Part shown: piece after piece, positions 53,081 through 63,876 of the stretch
Layout: each line of letters opens with the position of its first letter
How positions within the stretch are numbered: the stretch's first letter is position 1
Assembly (NCBI RefSeq): GCF_009671205.1
Contig: NZ_CP045309.1
Span: 6,218,001 to 6,282,000, forward strand
DNA length: 64,000 nucleotides
Source: Micromonospora terminaliae
GTDB taxonomy: Bacteria > Actinomycetota > Actinomycetes > Mycobacteriales > Micromonosporaceae
Reading direction: 5' to 3'
Position numbers and translations under genes: made by a program
Notes under the pieces: generated by a model
Databases searched by the model: none
Told to the model about the DNA's origin: nothing
What the model saw: only the letters and a program-made list of their open reading frames with translations

Positions 53081-54106
53081 ATGCGGGAGGGAGGTGGTCC
53101 CGGGCCCCGGCGACGTCCGCCGGGGCGGCCCAGACGCGTACCGGGACCCGTGGCCCGGACCGTGGCCCGGCTCGTGGTGCGCGCCGCCGACGGCGCCACC
53201 CGCCTGGTCACCGACCTGCTCGGGGCCAGCCCGACCGCCGGCCGGGAGCAGATCAGCGAGGCCGAGCTGCGCGACCTGGTCGCCGCCAGCACGGTGCTCG
53301 ACCCCGACGAGCGGCGGATTATCGACGAGGTGCTGGTGGCGGGGGCGCGGCTGATCCGCGAGGTGATGGTGCCGCGCACGGAGGTGGTCTTCCTCGCCAC
53401 CGGGCTCACCGTGGCGGAGGCCGAGCGGCTGGTCCGCGCCGAGCCGCACACCCGCTACCCGGTGGTCGACGGCACCCACGACGACGTGGTCGGCTTCGTC
53501 CATCTGCGGGACGTGCTGCTACGCCCCGAGCGGGACCCGCGCGCCACGGTCGGCGAGCTGACCCGCGAGGTGAAACGGCTGCCCGGCAGCAAACGGGTGC
53601 TGGCCGCGCTCACCGAGATGCGCCGCGAGGGCCACCACCTGGCCGTGGTGATCGACGAGTACGGCGGCACCGCCGGCATCGTCACCTGCGAGGACCTGGT
53701 CGAGGAGCTGGTCGGGGAGATCCACGACGAGGACGCGGCCCCGGCCGACCCGGCCCTCGCCGGGCTGCCCGCCGTGGTCGACGGCCGGCTCAACCTGGCC
53801 GACTTCGCCGAGCGCACCGGGGTGCCGCTGCCCGCCGGGCCGTACGAGACGGTCGGCGGTTTCGTGATGGCCGCCCTCGGCCGCCTGCCGGTCACCGGCG
53901 ACGAGGTGCCGGTGGCCGTCGACCCGGACGACGCCGGCGGGCCCGCCCCGGACGACCCGCCCGGCGGCTGGCTGCTGCGGGTGGTGGCCCTCGACGGGCG
54001 GCGGGTGTCCCGCCTCGCCGTCTCCACGGCCCGCCTGCCCGAGCCGCGGCGCGAGGTCACGGCCGCGCTCCCGCCCGTGTCCACCCGACCCACCGGCCCG
54101 TCATGA
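53081..54106 (+). CDS. CorC/HlyC-like CBS-domain protein without the DUF21 membrane domain
   Basis: The 341-aa protein contains the region behind the DUF21 (CNNM) domain of hemolysin-family transporters: the linker ASPTAGREQISEAELRDLVA, a CBS pair (REVMVPRTEVVFLATGLTV and GHHLAVVIDEYGGTAGIVT), and the transporter-associated CorC_HlyC domain (YETVGGFVMAALGRLPVTGD). The transmembrane DUF21 domain is absent; only a basic N-terminal stretch (about 40 residues) replaces it. CorC proteins of this soluble type exist, so it need not be a pseudogene. TACCAT (53068-53073) ends 7 nt before the ATG, consistent with a leaderless start at this codon. Confidence 0.85.
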   Translation: MREGGGPGPRRRPPGRPRRVPGPVARTVARLVVRAADGATRLVTDLLGASPTAGREQISEAELRDLVAASTVLDPDERRIIDEVLVAGARLIREVMVPRTEVVFLATGLTVAEAERLVRAEPHTRYPVVDGTHDDVVGFVHLRDVLLRPERDPRATVGELTREVKRLPGSKRVLAALTEMRREGHHLAVVIDEYGGTAGIVTCEDLVEELVGEIHDEDAAPADPALAGLPAVVDGRLNLADFAERTGVPLPAGPYETVGGFVMAALGRLPVTGDEVPVAVDPDDAGGPAPDDPPGGWLLRVVALDGRRVSRLAVSTARLPEPRREVTAALPPVSTRPTGPS

Positions 54107-55165
<1,059 letters not shown>

Positions 55166-55188
55166 CGGCCCGGGCACGGCGGGAACGG

Positions 55189-55770
55189 GTGGCGCAGTCG
55201 GTGGCCGGAGGGATGGCGCACAGCGTGGATGGCAGGGACGGGGCGCCGGACGCCGGTGAGACGATCCAGATCGGGATCGCGGTCGACATCCCGGAGCCCT
55301 GGGGCGGGATGCTCACCCGCCGGCGGGTCGAGGCCGGCGATCCGCTGGCCGTCCCGGCGCACGTCACGCTGCTCGGTCCCACCGAGATCCCGGTGCGCGC
55401 GCTGCCGGCCGTCGAGGAGCACCTGGCGCGGGTGGCCGCCACCCACCTGCCGTTCACGCTGCACCTGCGGGGCACCGGCACGTTCCGGCCGGTGACCCAG
55501 GTGGTCTTCGTGGCCGTGGCCGCCGGGATCAGCGAGTGCGAACTGCTCGCCGCCGCCATCAACGCGGCCCCCGAGCTGCACCGCGAGGCGCGCTTCCCGT
55601 ACCACCCGCACGTCACGGTCGCCCAGGACGTGCCGCCGGAGGTGCTCGACAAGGCGTACGAGGACCTGGCCGACTTCTCCGCCCTGTTCGAGGTGGAGGC
55701 GTTCACGCTCTTCTCGCACAGCGGGGCCACCCGGTGGCAGCCCCGCCGCGACTTCCGCCTCGGCGGCTGA
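55189..55770 (+). CDS. 2'-5' RNA ligase family protein (2H phosphoesterase)
   Basis: The 193-aa protein has the two H-x-T motifs of the 2H family: AHVTLLGPTEIP near residue 58 and HPHVTVAQDVPP near residue 140. These proteins hydrolyse cyclic phosphodiesters or join RNA ends; the natural substrate here is unknown. The start may be GTG 55189 or ATG 55213. It lies 23 bp after trpS and is probably in the same operon. Confidence 0.87.
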   Translation: MAQSVAGGMAHSVDGRDGAPDAGETIQIGIAVDIPEPWGGMLTRRRVEAGDPLAVPAHVTLLGPTEIPVRALPAVEEHLARVAATHLPFTLHLRGTGTFRPVTQVVFVAVAAGISECELLAAAINAAPELHREARFPYHPHVTVAQDVPPEVLDKAYEDLADFSALFEVEAFTLFSHSGATRWQPRRDFRLGG

Positions 55771-55827
55771 CCTGAGCGCGCGGCCGGCCTGCCGACAGCT
55801 TGCCGGGAGATCGGCGAGGATGGCGCT

Positions 55828-56763
55828 GTGAACGTCATCGGCCGGATCGAGGCGGCGCTCGGTCGCCGCATCGACGCGGCCCGGGCCCGCTCGTCGGCCT
55901 TCGACCACGTGTGGCGGGCCGGGACGCTCTACGCCGACCTGCTGGGCGGCCGGCTGGCCGCCGCCATCGCCTACTACGGCTTCTTCGCCGTGTTCGCGCT
56001 GGCCCTGGTCGCGTACTGGATCTTCGGCACGATCCTCCAGGACAACCGCGAGGTCAGCCGGGCGGCGGCCGACTTCCTGGAGGGGAACCTGCCGTTCCTC
56101 GACCCCCAGCAGATCGCCGAGAGCAGCAACACCGTCGGCGTGATCGGTCTGGTCATCCTGGTCTTCACGGGGATCGGCTGGGTCGAGGCGATCCGCTCCT
56201 CACAGCGGCTCATGTACGGCTTCAACCAGCAGCCCGGCAACCTGGTGGTGCGCCGCCTGGTCGACCTGGGGGTGCTGGTCGCGGTCTTCGTGCTGCTCGG
56301 TGTCTCGGTGGCCGCCGTGGACGCGCTGGAGTCGCTGCTGCGGTTCCTGGTGCGCAGCACCGGGTCGGTCGGGCTGACCACGGTCAGCGCGGTGCTCAGC
56401 GTGCTGGTCAACGCGGTGCTGGCCACCGCGCTGCTGGTGGCGGTGCCCCGGCTGCGGATGAGCCGCCGCCGGCTGCGCCCCGCCGTGCTGGCGGTCGCCG
56501 TGGGCATCACGCTGCTCAACACCGTCGGGCGCTACTACGTGGTGCGCACCGAGCGGAACCCGGCGTACACCGTGGTGGCCACGGCCGTGGGGCTGCTGCT
56601 CTACCTCTACCTGCTCAACCAGATGGTGCTCTTCGGCGCCGCGCTGGCCGCCACGAGCCGCTACGGGCGGGTGGTGGACCTGGCCGAGGGTGGCGCCGTG
56701 CGGGAGGTGGACGTGGAGGTCGACGAGGAGACCGAGCCGGGGACGCCGGGAGGGGCGGGATGA
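55828..56763 (+). CDS. YihY/BrkB family membrane protein
   Basis: The 311-aa protein has six predicted transmembrane helices and the family stretches GGRLAAAIAYYGFFAVFALA near residue 45 and AIRSSQRLMYGFNQQPGNLV near residue 118, typical of YihY (formerly called RNase BN). The family is unrelated to RNases; its function is unresolved. The C-terminal 20 residues are very acidic. GAGGAT (55816-55821) ends 6 nt before the GTG. The GntR gene starts within its stop codon (ATGA). Confidence 0.88.
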   Translation: MNVIGRIEAALGRRIDAARARSSAFDHVWRAGTLYADLLGGRLAAAIAYYGFFAVFALALVAYWIFGTILQDNREVSRAAADFLEGNLPFLDPQQIAESSNTVGVIGLVILVFTGIGWVEAIRSSQRLMYGFNQQPGNLVVRRLVDLGVLVAVFVLLGVSVAAVDALESLLRFLVRSTGSVGLTTVSAVLSVLVNAVLATALLVAVPRLRMSRRRLRPAVLAVAVGITLLNTVGRYYVVRTERNPAYTVVATAVGLLLYLYLLNQMVLFGAALAATSRYGRVVDLAEGGAVREVDVEVDEETEPGTPGGAG

Positions 56764-57128
56764 AAATTCGGATCGAGCCGGACTCGGCGACGCCCCCGTA
56801 CGAGCAGGTGCGCGGGCAGGTCGCCGCCATGATCGGCGACGGCCGGCTGCCGGTGGGCACCCGGCTTCCGGCGGTCCGGCAGCTCGCCGCCGACCTGGAC
56901 CTGGCCGTGAACACGGTGGCGCGGGCGTACCGGGAGCTGGAGTCCGCCGGGCTGGTGGAGACCCGGGGCCGGCACGGCACGGTGGTGGCCCCGGGGCGCG
57001 ACGACGCCGACGACCGCCTGCACCGGGCCGCCACGGCGTACGCCGCCGAGGCGCTCCGGCTGGGTGTCCCACCGGACCGCGCCGTCGCCCTGGTCCGTGC
57101 GGCTCTGGACGCCGGTACGCACGGGTGA
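56760..57128 (+). CDS. GntR family transcriptional regulator (YtrA-like), 122 aa
   Basis: The 122-aa protein has a single GntR winged helix: MKIRIEPDSATPPYEQVRGQ, then LPVGTRLPAVRQLAADLDLA and NTVARAYRELESAGLVETRG. A short C-terminal helix replaces the usual ligand domain, as in the YtrA subfamily, where the regulator often controls the gene next to it. It overlaps the BrkB-type membrane gene (ATGA), so I infer that this pair is expressed together. The ligand is unknown. Confidence 0.88.
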   Translation: MKIRIEPDSATPPYEQVRGQVAAMIGDGRLPVGTRLPAVRQLAADLDLAVNTVARAYRELESAGLVETRGRHGTVVAPGRDDADDRLHRAATAYAAEALRLGVPPDRAVALVRAALDAGTHG

Positions 57129-57157
57129 GAGCGGCCGCCGGAGAGGGGGGAGTTGGC

Positions 57158-57640
57158 GTGAATGAGGCGCACGTCCGCGGCGGGACCGACCATGATGGGC
57201 CGGTGGGCGCACTCGTGACACTGGACCTGCCGGACGACTCGCCGATGCTGGGCCTGCCGTGGATCATCACGTTCGGCCCGCTCGGCGACGACGACGAGTG
57301 GGAGCCGGTGGTCTGTGGCCCGTACGAGCGACCGCACGCGCTCGCCCTGGCCGAGGCGGTGGTGGCCGAGGAGCAGCTGATGGCGGTGGTGGAGCCGCTG
57401 CTGCCGGCGCTGACGCCCGACGAGATCCGCAGCGAGATCGCCGCCGCGCAGATCGCCGCCGAGGACGAGGCGGCCCGGGTCGACCAGGCGGACCTCTACG
57501 GCGACTTCGAGGACGTCATCGACGAGGAGCTGGAGCTGGCCGCCGAGCGGGAGCCCGAGCCGGCGAACCCGCCCAGCCGGGACGAGGTCCGCGCCGGTCT
57601 CGCCCGGATCGCGCAGCTGCTCACCAGCCGGGGGGCCTGA
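57158..57640 (+). CDS. Acidic hypothetical protein, 160 aa
   Basis: The 160-aa soluble protein starts MNEAHVRGGTDHDGPVGALV, contains LPWIITFGPLGDDDEWEPVV and then a long acidic helical half (EEQLMAVVEPLLPALTPDEI, DLYGDFEDVIDEELELAAER). No domain is recognised. GAGGGGGGAG lies a few nt before GTG 57158, which fixes the start. It follows the GntR gene by 29 bp, so it may be in the same operon. Confidence 0.72.
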   Translation: MNEAHVRGGTDHDGPVGALVTLDLPDDSPMLGLPWIITFGPLGDDDEWEPVVCGPYERPHALALAEAVVAEEQLMAVVEPLLPALTPDEIRSEIAAAQIAAEDEAARVDQADLYGDFEDVIDEELELAAEREPEPANPPSRDEVRAGLARIAQLLTSRGA

Positions 57641-57644
57641 GGGC

Positions 57645-57773
57645 TCAGCTCGGCGGGCCGTCGAGCACGCAGAACTCGTTGTCCTCCGGGTCGGCGAGCA
57701 CCACGAAGCCCTCCGTGCCGGTCTGCCCGACGTCGCTGACATCGAGCGTGTACTGCGCCAGGTGGGTGGTCAT
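57645..57773 (-). pseudogene. Remnant of a VOC (glyoxalase-like) gene
   Basis: From the ATG at 57773 the minus strand reads 42 residues that end EGFVVLADPEDNEFCVLDGP. The last 14 residues match the C-terminal strand of VOC family proteins (ADPEGNEFCVL), but the preceding two thirds of the domain are missing. The rest of the fragment resembles no part of the family. I infer a decayed gene. It lies between the acidic protein gene and a terminator. Confidence 0.55.
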
Positions 57774-57806
57774 CACCAGGTGGTACCCCACGGTCCCGGA
57801 TGGACA

Positions 57807-57840
57807 CCGGCCCCTCGGGAACGGATCCCCGAGGGGCCGG
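57807..57840. terminator. Hairpin terminator, convergent region
   Basis: The 13-bp stem CCGGCCCCTCGGG pairs with CCCGAGGGGCCGG around an 8-nt loop. It sits between plus-strand genes and the convergent GH13 gene, so it can serve both. Confidence 0.8.
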
Positions 57841-57934
57841 CGCCACCTCACCCCCCACCACAAGGGGTCGGTAGCCCAGCCGCCCGTCGGCGCGGGGCAC
57901 AACGGACGACCAGGTCAATGGCGGGTTACCCGGC

Positions 57935-59569
<1,635 letters not shown>

Positions 59570-59662
59570 CGGTGTGGATCCCCGTTCTCTGGCGCGGGAC
59601 GGCGGCGCCCCGCGCGGCGTGGGTGGTGGCGCAGGGCGTTTCAGCAGAATGCCGCCCGAGCG

Positions 59663-59691
59663 CTGCAAGAGTCAAGCATTCCTTGCGCAAG
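59663..59691. promoter_or_regulatory. Candidate MalR-type operator in the GH13 promoter
   Basis: The minus strand reads CTTGCAG (59663-59669 on the plus strand as CTGCAAG) next to a TTGACT -35-like box. A perfect 10-bp palindrome with central CpG, CTTGCGCAAG, lies at 59682-59691. CTTGCAG repeats are described, from memory, for MalR/Reg1 of Streptomyces, and a central CpG is typical of LacI-family sites. Binding by the adjacent LacI regulator is inferred. Confidence 0.5.
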
Positions 59692-59707
59692 AACTGACGG
59701 CAAGGGA

Positions 59708-60784
59708 TCAGGCGGGGATCGCCAGGGTGGGGTTGACGGAGGAGGGACGCTGCTGCGCCGGGCCGCCGGCCGGGCGGGCCACCGCGGTCGAGCCCCGCAC
59801 CACCAGCTCCGGGCGGAACAGGTACTCGGAGTTCGGGGCGGCGTGCCCGTTGATCTCGTCGACCAGGGCGCGGACGGCGGCCACCGCCATGGCGGCGACC
59901 GGCTGGCGCATGGTGGTCAGCGGCGGGTCGGTGAAGGCCATCAGCGGCGAGTCGTCGTAGCCGACCACCGAGACGTCGCCGGGGACGCCGAGCCCACGCT
60001 GCCGGGCGGCCCGGATCGCGCCGAGCGCCATGAGGTCCGAGCCGCAGACCAGGCCGGTGACCCCGCGCTCGATGAGCCGGCCCGCGGCGGCCTCGCCGCC
60101 CTCGACGCCGAACAGGGAGAGCTCGGCGAGCTCGCCGACCTCGGCCTCGGTGGCGCCGGCCAGCCGGGACATCGCGGCGCGGAAGCCGGCCACCCGCCGC
60201 TGCACCGGCACGAACCGGTCCGGGCCGGTGATCAGGCCGATCCGCCGGTGGCCGAGCGCGACCAGGTGCGCGACGGCCAGCTCCGTGGCCTCGCCGTCGT
60301 CGCAGGAGACGAAGGGCGCCGCGATGCCGGGCGCGTACCCGTTGATCATGACGATCGGCAACGGACGGGCGATGAGCGCCCGGTACCGGTCGTGGTTGGC
60401 GGCGGTGTCGGCGTGCAGGCCGGAGACGAAGACGATCCCGGAGACCTGGCGGTCCAGCAGCATCTCCACGTACTCGTCCTCGGTGACGCCACCGGGGGTC
60501 TGCGTGCAGAGCACCGGGGTGAACCCGCTCTGCGCCAGCGTCGACTCGATGACCTGGGCGAAGGCCGGGAAGATGGGGTTGTCCAGCTCGGGCACGACGA
60601 GGCCGACCAGCCCGGCGCTGCGCTTGCGCAGCCGGGCGGGGCGCTCGTAGCCGAGCACGTCGAGGGCGGTGAGGACCGCCTGCCGGGTCTCCGGGGCCAC
60701 TCCGGGGCGGTCGTTGAGCACCCGCGACACCGTGGCCTCGCTGACTTCGGCCTGTTGGGCGATGTCGGACAGTCGAGCGCGCAT
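59708..60784 (-). CDS. malR: LacI family transcriptional regulator (MalR-type)
   Basis: The 358-aa repressor has the LacI head RLSDIAQQAEVSEATVSRVL at the N-terminus and RPARLRKRSAGLVGLVVPEL as the hinge near residue 50. The sugar-binding domain follows (about 60-340), with LITGPDRFVPVQRRVAGFRA and VVGYDDSPLMAFTDPPLTTM. It lies between the GH13 gene and malEFG, so control of both by a maltose-type sugar is the natural inference. TAAAGT (60791-60796, minus strand) precedes the ATG by 6 nt, which suggests a leaderless transcript. Confidence 0.92.
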   Translation of the reverse strand: MRARLSDIAQQAEVSEATVSRVLNDRPGVAPETRQAVLTALDVLGYERPARLRKRSAGLVGLVVPELDNPIFPAFAQVIESTLAQSGFTPVLCTQTPGGVTEDEYVEMLLDRQVSGIVFVSGLHADTAANHDRYRALIARPLPIVMINGYAPGIAAPFVSCDDGEATELAVAHLVALGHRRIGLITGPDRFVPVQRRVAGFRAAMSRLAGATEAEVGELAELSLFGVEGGEAAAGRLIERGVTGLVCGSDLMALGAIRAARQRGLGVPGDVSVVGYDDSPLMAFTDPPLTTMRQPVAAMAVAAVRALVDEINGHAAPNSEYLFRPELVVRGSTAVARPAGGPAQQRPSSVNPTLAIPA

Positions 60785-60804
60785 GGCGGCACTTTAGCTC
60801 ACGG

Positions 60805-60857
60805 GCAAGTTCTTGCGTACGCTCCTGCAAGCCCTTCCATTCTCTGCAACCTCTTGC
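60805..60857. promoter_or_regulatory. Candidate MalR-type operator cluster upstream of malE
   Basis: Between malR and malE lie GCAAGTTCTTGC (60805-60816), CTGCAAG (60825-60831) and GCAACCTCTTGC (60846-60857). These share the CTTGC/GCAAG half-sites with the region before the GH13 gene. The sites are spaced by about one or two helical turns. Their position between divergent genes fits control of malEFG and of malR itself. Confidence 0.5.
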
Positions 60858-60982
60858 TAACGTCCCCGCAACATGCGAGAGCAGCGGCGCAGCATTCGCG
60901 CGCCGGTCAGCAAGAAATTTCCGAGGTTCCCACTGGCGGGCCGCCCTTCCCCCGGCGGGCCGCCATGACGACAGGAGTACCG

Positions 60983-62233
60983 ATGCGCATCCGTACCGCG
61001 GGTGTGGTCGCTGTCCTCGGCCTGGCGCTCGCCGCGTCCGGCTGCGGCGGCAGTGACAGCGACAAGCCGGCCGCCAAGGAGACCGCCAAGGCCGCCGGCG
61101 GCAAGCTGGTCATCTGGGCCGACGACAAGCGGACCGCGGCCCTGAAGCCGTTCGCCGAGGAGTTCGGCAAGGAGAACGGCGTGACCGTCGAGGTCCAGGC
61201 CGTCTCCAAGGACCTGCAGACCAACTTCGTCACCGCCTCGCAGCAGGGCAGCGGCCCGGACGTCGTGGTGGGCGCGCACGACTGGATCGGCAACATGGTC
61301 CAGAACGGCGCCATCGACCCGGTGCAGCTCGGCGCCGAGCAGAAGAGCGCGTTCAACGAGACCGCGATCAAGGCCGTCACCTTCAACGGCCAGCTCTACG
61401 GCGTCCCCTACGCCACCGAGAACGTCGCGCTGATCCGCAACACCGAGCTGGCCCCCGAGGCGCCGAAGACCATCGAGGACCTGGTCACCGCCGGCAAGAA
61501 GCTCAAGGCCGAGAAGAAGGCCAGCGAGATCCTCTGCCTCCAGTCCGGCCAGAACGGCGACGCCTACCACGTGTACCCGCTGTACACCTCGGGCGGCGGC
61601 TACCTGTTCGGCACCGGAGCCAACGGCGACTACGACCCGAAGGACCTGGGCGTGGGCAAGCCGGAGTCGATCGCGGCCTTCCAGAAGATCGCGAAGCTCG
61701 GTGAGAAGGGCGACGGCGCCCTCAAGCGCTCGATCACCGGCGAGAACTCCATCGCCACCTTCACCGGCAAGAAGTGCGCCTTCCTGGTCTCCGGCCCGTG
61801 GGCCATCGCGGACGCGAAGAAGGCCAACATCAAGTACGACATCTCCCCGGTCCCCGGCTTCGCCGGTGGCAAGGAGGCCCAGCCGTTCGTGGGCGTCCAG
61901 GCGTTCTACGTCGCCGCCAAGGGCAAGAACAAGGCCCTGGCCCAGGAGTTCGTCACCAACTACGTGACCAAGCCCGAGCTGGCCGTCGCGCTGTACAAGG
62001 CCGAGCCGCGCCCGCCGGCGCTGACCGCCGCCTTCGACCAGGTCAAGGGCGAGGACCCGGACCTGGCGAAGTTCCAGGAGGCCGGCAAGAACGGCCAGGT
62101 GCTCCCGGCGATCCCGGCCATGGCCGCCATCTGGGACCCCTTCGGCAAGGCGGAGGCCGCCATCATCGGCGGCGCCGACCCGGCCAAGACGATCACCGCC
62201 GCGGGCAAGACCATCGCGGGTCAGATCAAGTAA
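60983..62233 (+). CDS. malE: Maltose/maltodextrin-binding lipoprotein
   Basis: The 416-aa protein has a signal peptide with lipobox LAASGC near residue 20 and a mature part of the MBP type: KLVIWADDKRTAALKPFAEE, VPYATENVALIRNTELAPEA, and PVPGFAGGKEAQPFVGVQAF. It would sit on the outer face of the membrane and deliver sugar to the permease. CAGGAG (about 60972) is well placed before ATG 60983. malF starts within its stop codon (TAATG). Codons here are almost all G/C ending. Confidence 0.93.
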   Translation: MRIRTAGVVAVLGLALAASGCGGSDSDKPAAKETAKAAGGKLVIWADDKRTAALKPFAEEFGKENGVTVEVQAVSKDLQTNFVTASQQGSGPDVVVGAHDWIGNMVQNGAIDPVQLGAEQKSAFNETAIKAVTFNGQLYGVPYATENVALIRNTELAPEAPKTIEDLVTAGKKLKAEKKASEILCLQSGQNGDAYHVYPLYTSGGGYLFGTGANGDYDPKDLGVGKPESIAAFQKIAKLGEKGDGALKRSITGENSIATFTGKKCAFLVSGPWAIADAKKANIKYDISPVPGFAGGKEAQPFVGVQAFYVAAKGKNKALAQEFVTNYVTKPELAVALYKAEPRPPALTAAFDQVKGEDPDLAKFQEAGKNGQVLPAIPAMAAIWDPFGKAEAAIIGGADPAKTITAAGKTIAGQIK

Positions 62234-63876
62234 TGAGCACGTCGCTGTCCGGCCCGGGGTCTGCTGAGCAGGCCCCGGGCCGGGAGCCCGTTCGCCGCGG
62301 GCTCCCGCGCACGTCCCGTACCGCGCGGAACCACGCGCCGATCACCGCGACCGGCCTCGTCGTCAAGGTGGTCCTGCTCGGCCTGGTGGCCGGGATCGCG
62401 ATCTGGGCGGCGTTCCCGCTCGTCGAGGCCGAGCACTGGGTGGGGCTGGGCATCCTCGCCGCCACCACGGCCGGCCTGTTCTACCTCTATCTGACTCGCC
62501 GGCACATCCCGGCCAAGTACCTGGTCCCCGGCACGCTCTTCCTGATCGCCTTCCAGGTCTTCCCGGTGCTCTACACGGCGAGCACCGCGTTCACGAACTT
62601 CGGCGACGGCCACCGCGGCAGCAAGGACGACGCGATCGTCGCCATCCAGACCTCCTCGGTGAAGCAGGTCCCCGGCTCCACCGAGTACTCCCTCTCCATC
62701 GCCACGAAGGGCGACCCGGCCACCGGCGCGCTCGTGTTCCTGCTCAGCGACCCGAAGACCAAGGAGGTCTTCGCCGGTGACGCGGGCGGGCTGCGCAAGC
62801 TCGACGCCGGCGAGGTGACGGTCAGCAGCCTCAGCGGCAAGATCACGGCCGCCGAGGGCTACACCATCCTGAACATCGGCCAGGCCAGCGGTCGCAGCGA
62901 CGCCGTCACCGCCCTGGTGGTGCCCACCTCCGGCGGCGCCATCCGCTCCAACGGCCTCACCCGCGCCTACGAGGGCAAGGCGGTCCGGGCGTACGACGTG
63001 GGGTGCGACTGCATCAAGGACGGCGAGACCGGCAAGACCTGGACCGCCGACGCGGCGAGCGGTTCCTTCGTCGCCGCCGACGGCGAGCGGCTCGCCCAGG
63101 GCTGGAAGGTCAACGTCGGGCTGAAGAACTTCAGCCGGGTGCTCACCGACCCGAACATCTCCGGACCGTTCTTCGGCACGCTGGTGTGGAACTTCGCCTT
63201 CGCGATCGGCTCCACCGGGCTCACGTTCCTGCTCGGCCTGGCCATCGCGCTCGCCCTGCACTCGCCCCGGATGCGCGGGACCAACCTCTACCGGATACTG
63301 CTGATCCTGCCGTACGCCATGCCGTCGTTCGCCATGCTGCTGGTCTGGCGGGACATGTTCAACACCGACTTCGGCCTGATCAACAACCTGTTCGGCCTGG
63401 GTGTCGACTGGTTCGGCGGTAGCTGGTCGGCCCGGATCGCCGTGCTGCTGGTGCAGCTGTGGCTCGGCTACCCGTACATGTTCCTGGTGGCCACCGGCGC
63501 GTTGCAGGCCATCCCGCGGGAGCTGACCGAGGCCACGTCGGTCGACGGGGCGACGCCCTGGCAGTCGTTCAAGGCGGTCACCCTGCCGCTGCTGCTGGTG
63601 GCGCTCTCGCCGCTGCTGATCGCGTCGTTCGCGTACAACTTCAACAACGTCAACGCGATCCTGTTCACCACCGAGGGTGGGCCCTTCCCGGCGGACAACC
63701 CGCGCAACGGCGCCACCGACCTGCTCATCACCTACACCTACCGGCTCGCCTTCGGCGCCCAGGGCGCCGAGTACGGGCTGGCCACCACGGTGTCGATCTT
63801 CATCTTCGCGATCGTGGCCATCGTCGCGGCGATCAGCTTCTCGCGGACCCGGAAGCAGGAGGAGGTGTACTCGTGA
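62233..63876 (+). CDS. malF: Maltose/maltodextrin ABC permease, MalF type
   Basis: The 547-aa membrane protein has about eight helices and a large loop after helix 3 (about 120-300), as is usual for MalF. The EAA motif, which contacts the ATPase, reads ELTEATSVDGATPWQSFKAV near residue 435. The ATG overlaps the malE stop, and the malG start overlaps its own stop (GTGA), so all three are translationally coupled. The partner ATPase (MsiK type) is not in the window. The N-terminal 45 residues are a basic, Pro-rich cytoplasmic tail. Confidence 0.92.
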   Translation: MSTSLSGPGSAEQAPGREPVRRGLPRTSRTARNHAPITATGLVVKVVLLGLVAGIAIWAAFPLVEAEHWVGLGILAATTAGLFYLYLTRRHIPAKYLVPGTLFLIAFQVFPVLYTASTAFTNFGDGHRGSKDDAIVAIQTSSVKQVPGSTEYSLSIATKGDPATGALVFLLSDPKTKEVFAGDAGGLRKLDAGEVTVSSLSGKITAAEGYTILNIGQASGRSDAVTALVVPTSGGAIRSNGLTRAYEGKAVRAYDVGCDCIKDGETGKTWTADAASGSFVAADGERLAQGWKVNVGLKNFSRVLTDPNISGPFFGTLVWNFAFAIGSTGLTFLLGLAIALALHSPRMRGTNLYRILLILPYAMPSFAMLLVWRDMFNTDFGLINNLFGLGVDWFGGSWSARIAVLLVQLWLGYPYMFLVATGALQAIPRELTEATSVDGATPWQSFKAVTLPLLLVALSPLLIASFAYNFNNVNAILFTTEGGPFPADNPRNGATDLLITYTYRLAFGAQGAEYGLATTVSIFIFAIVAIVAAISFSRTRKQEEVYS

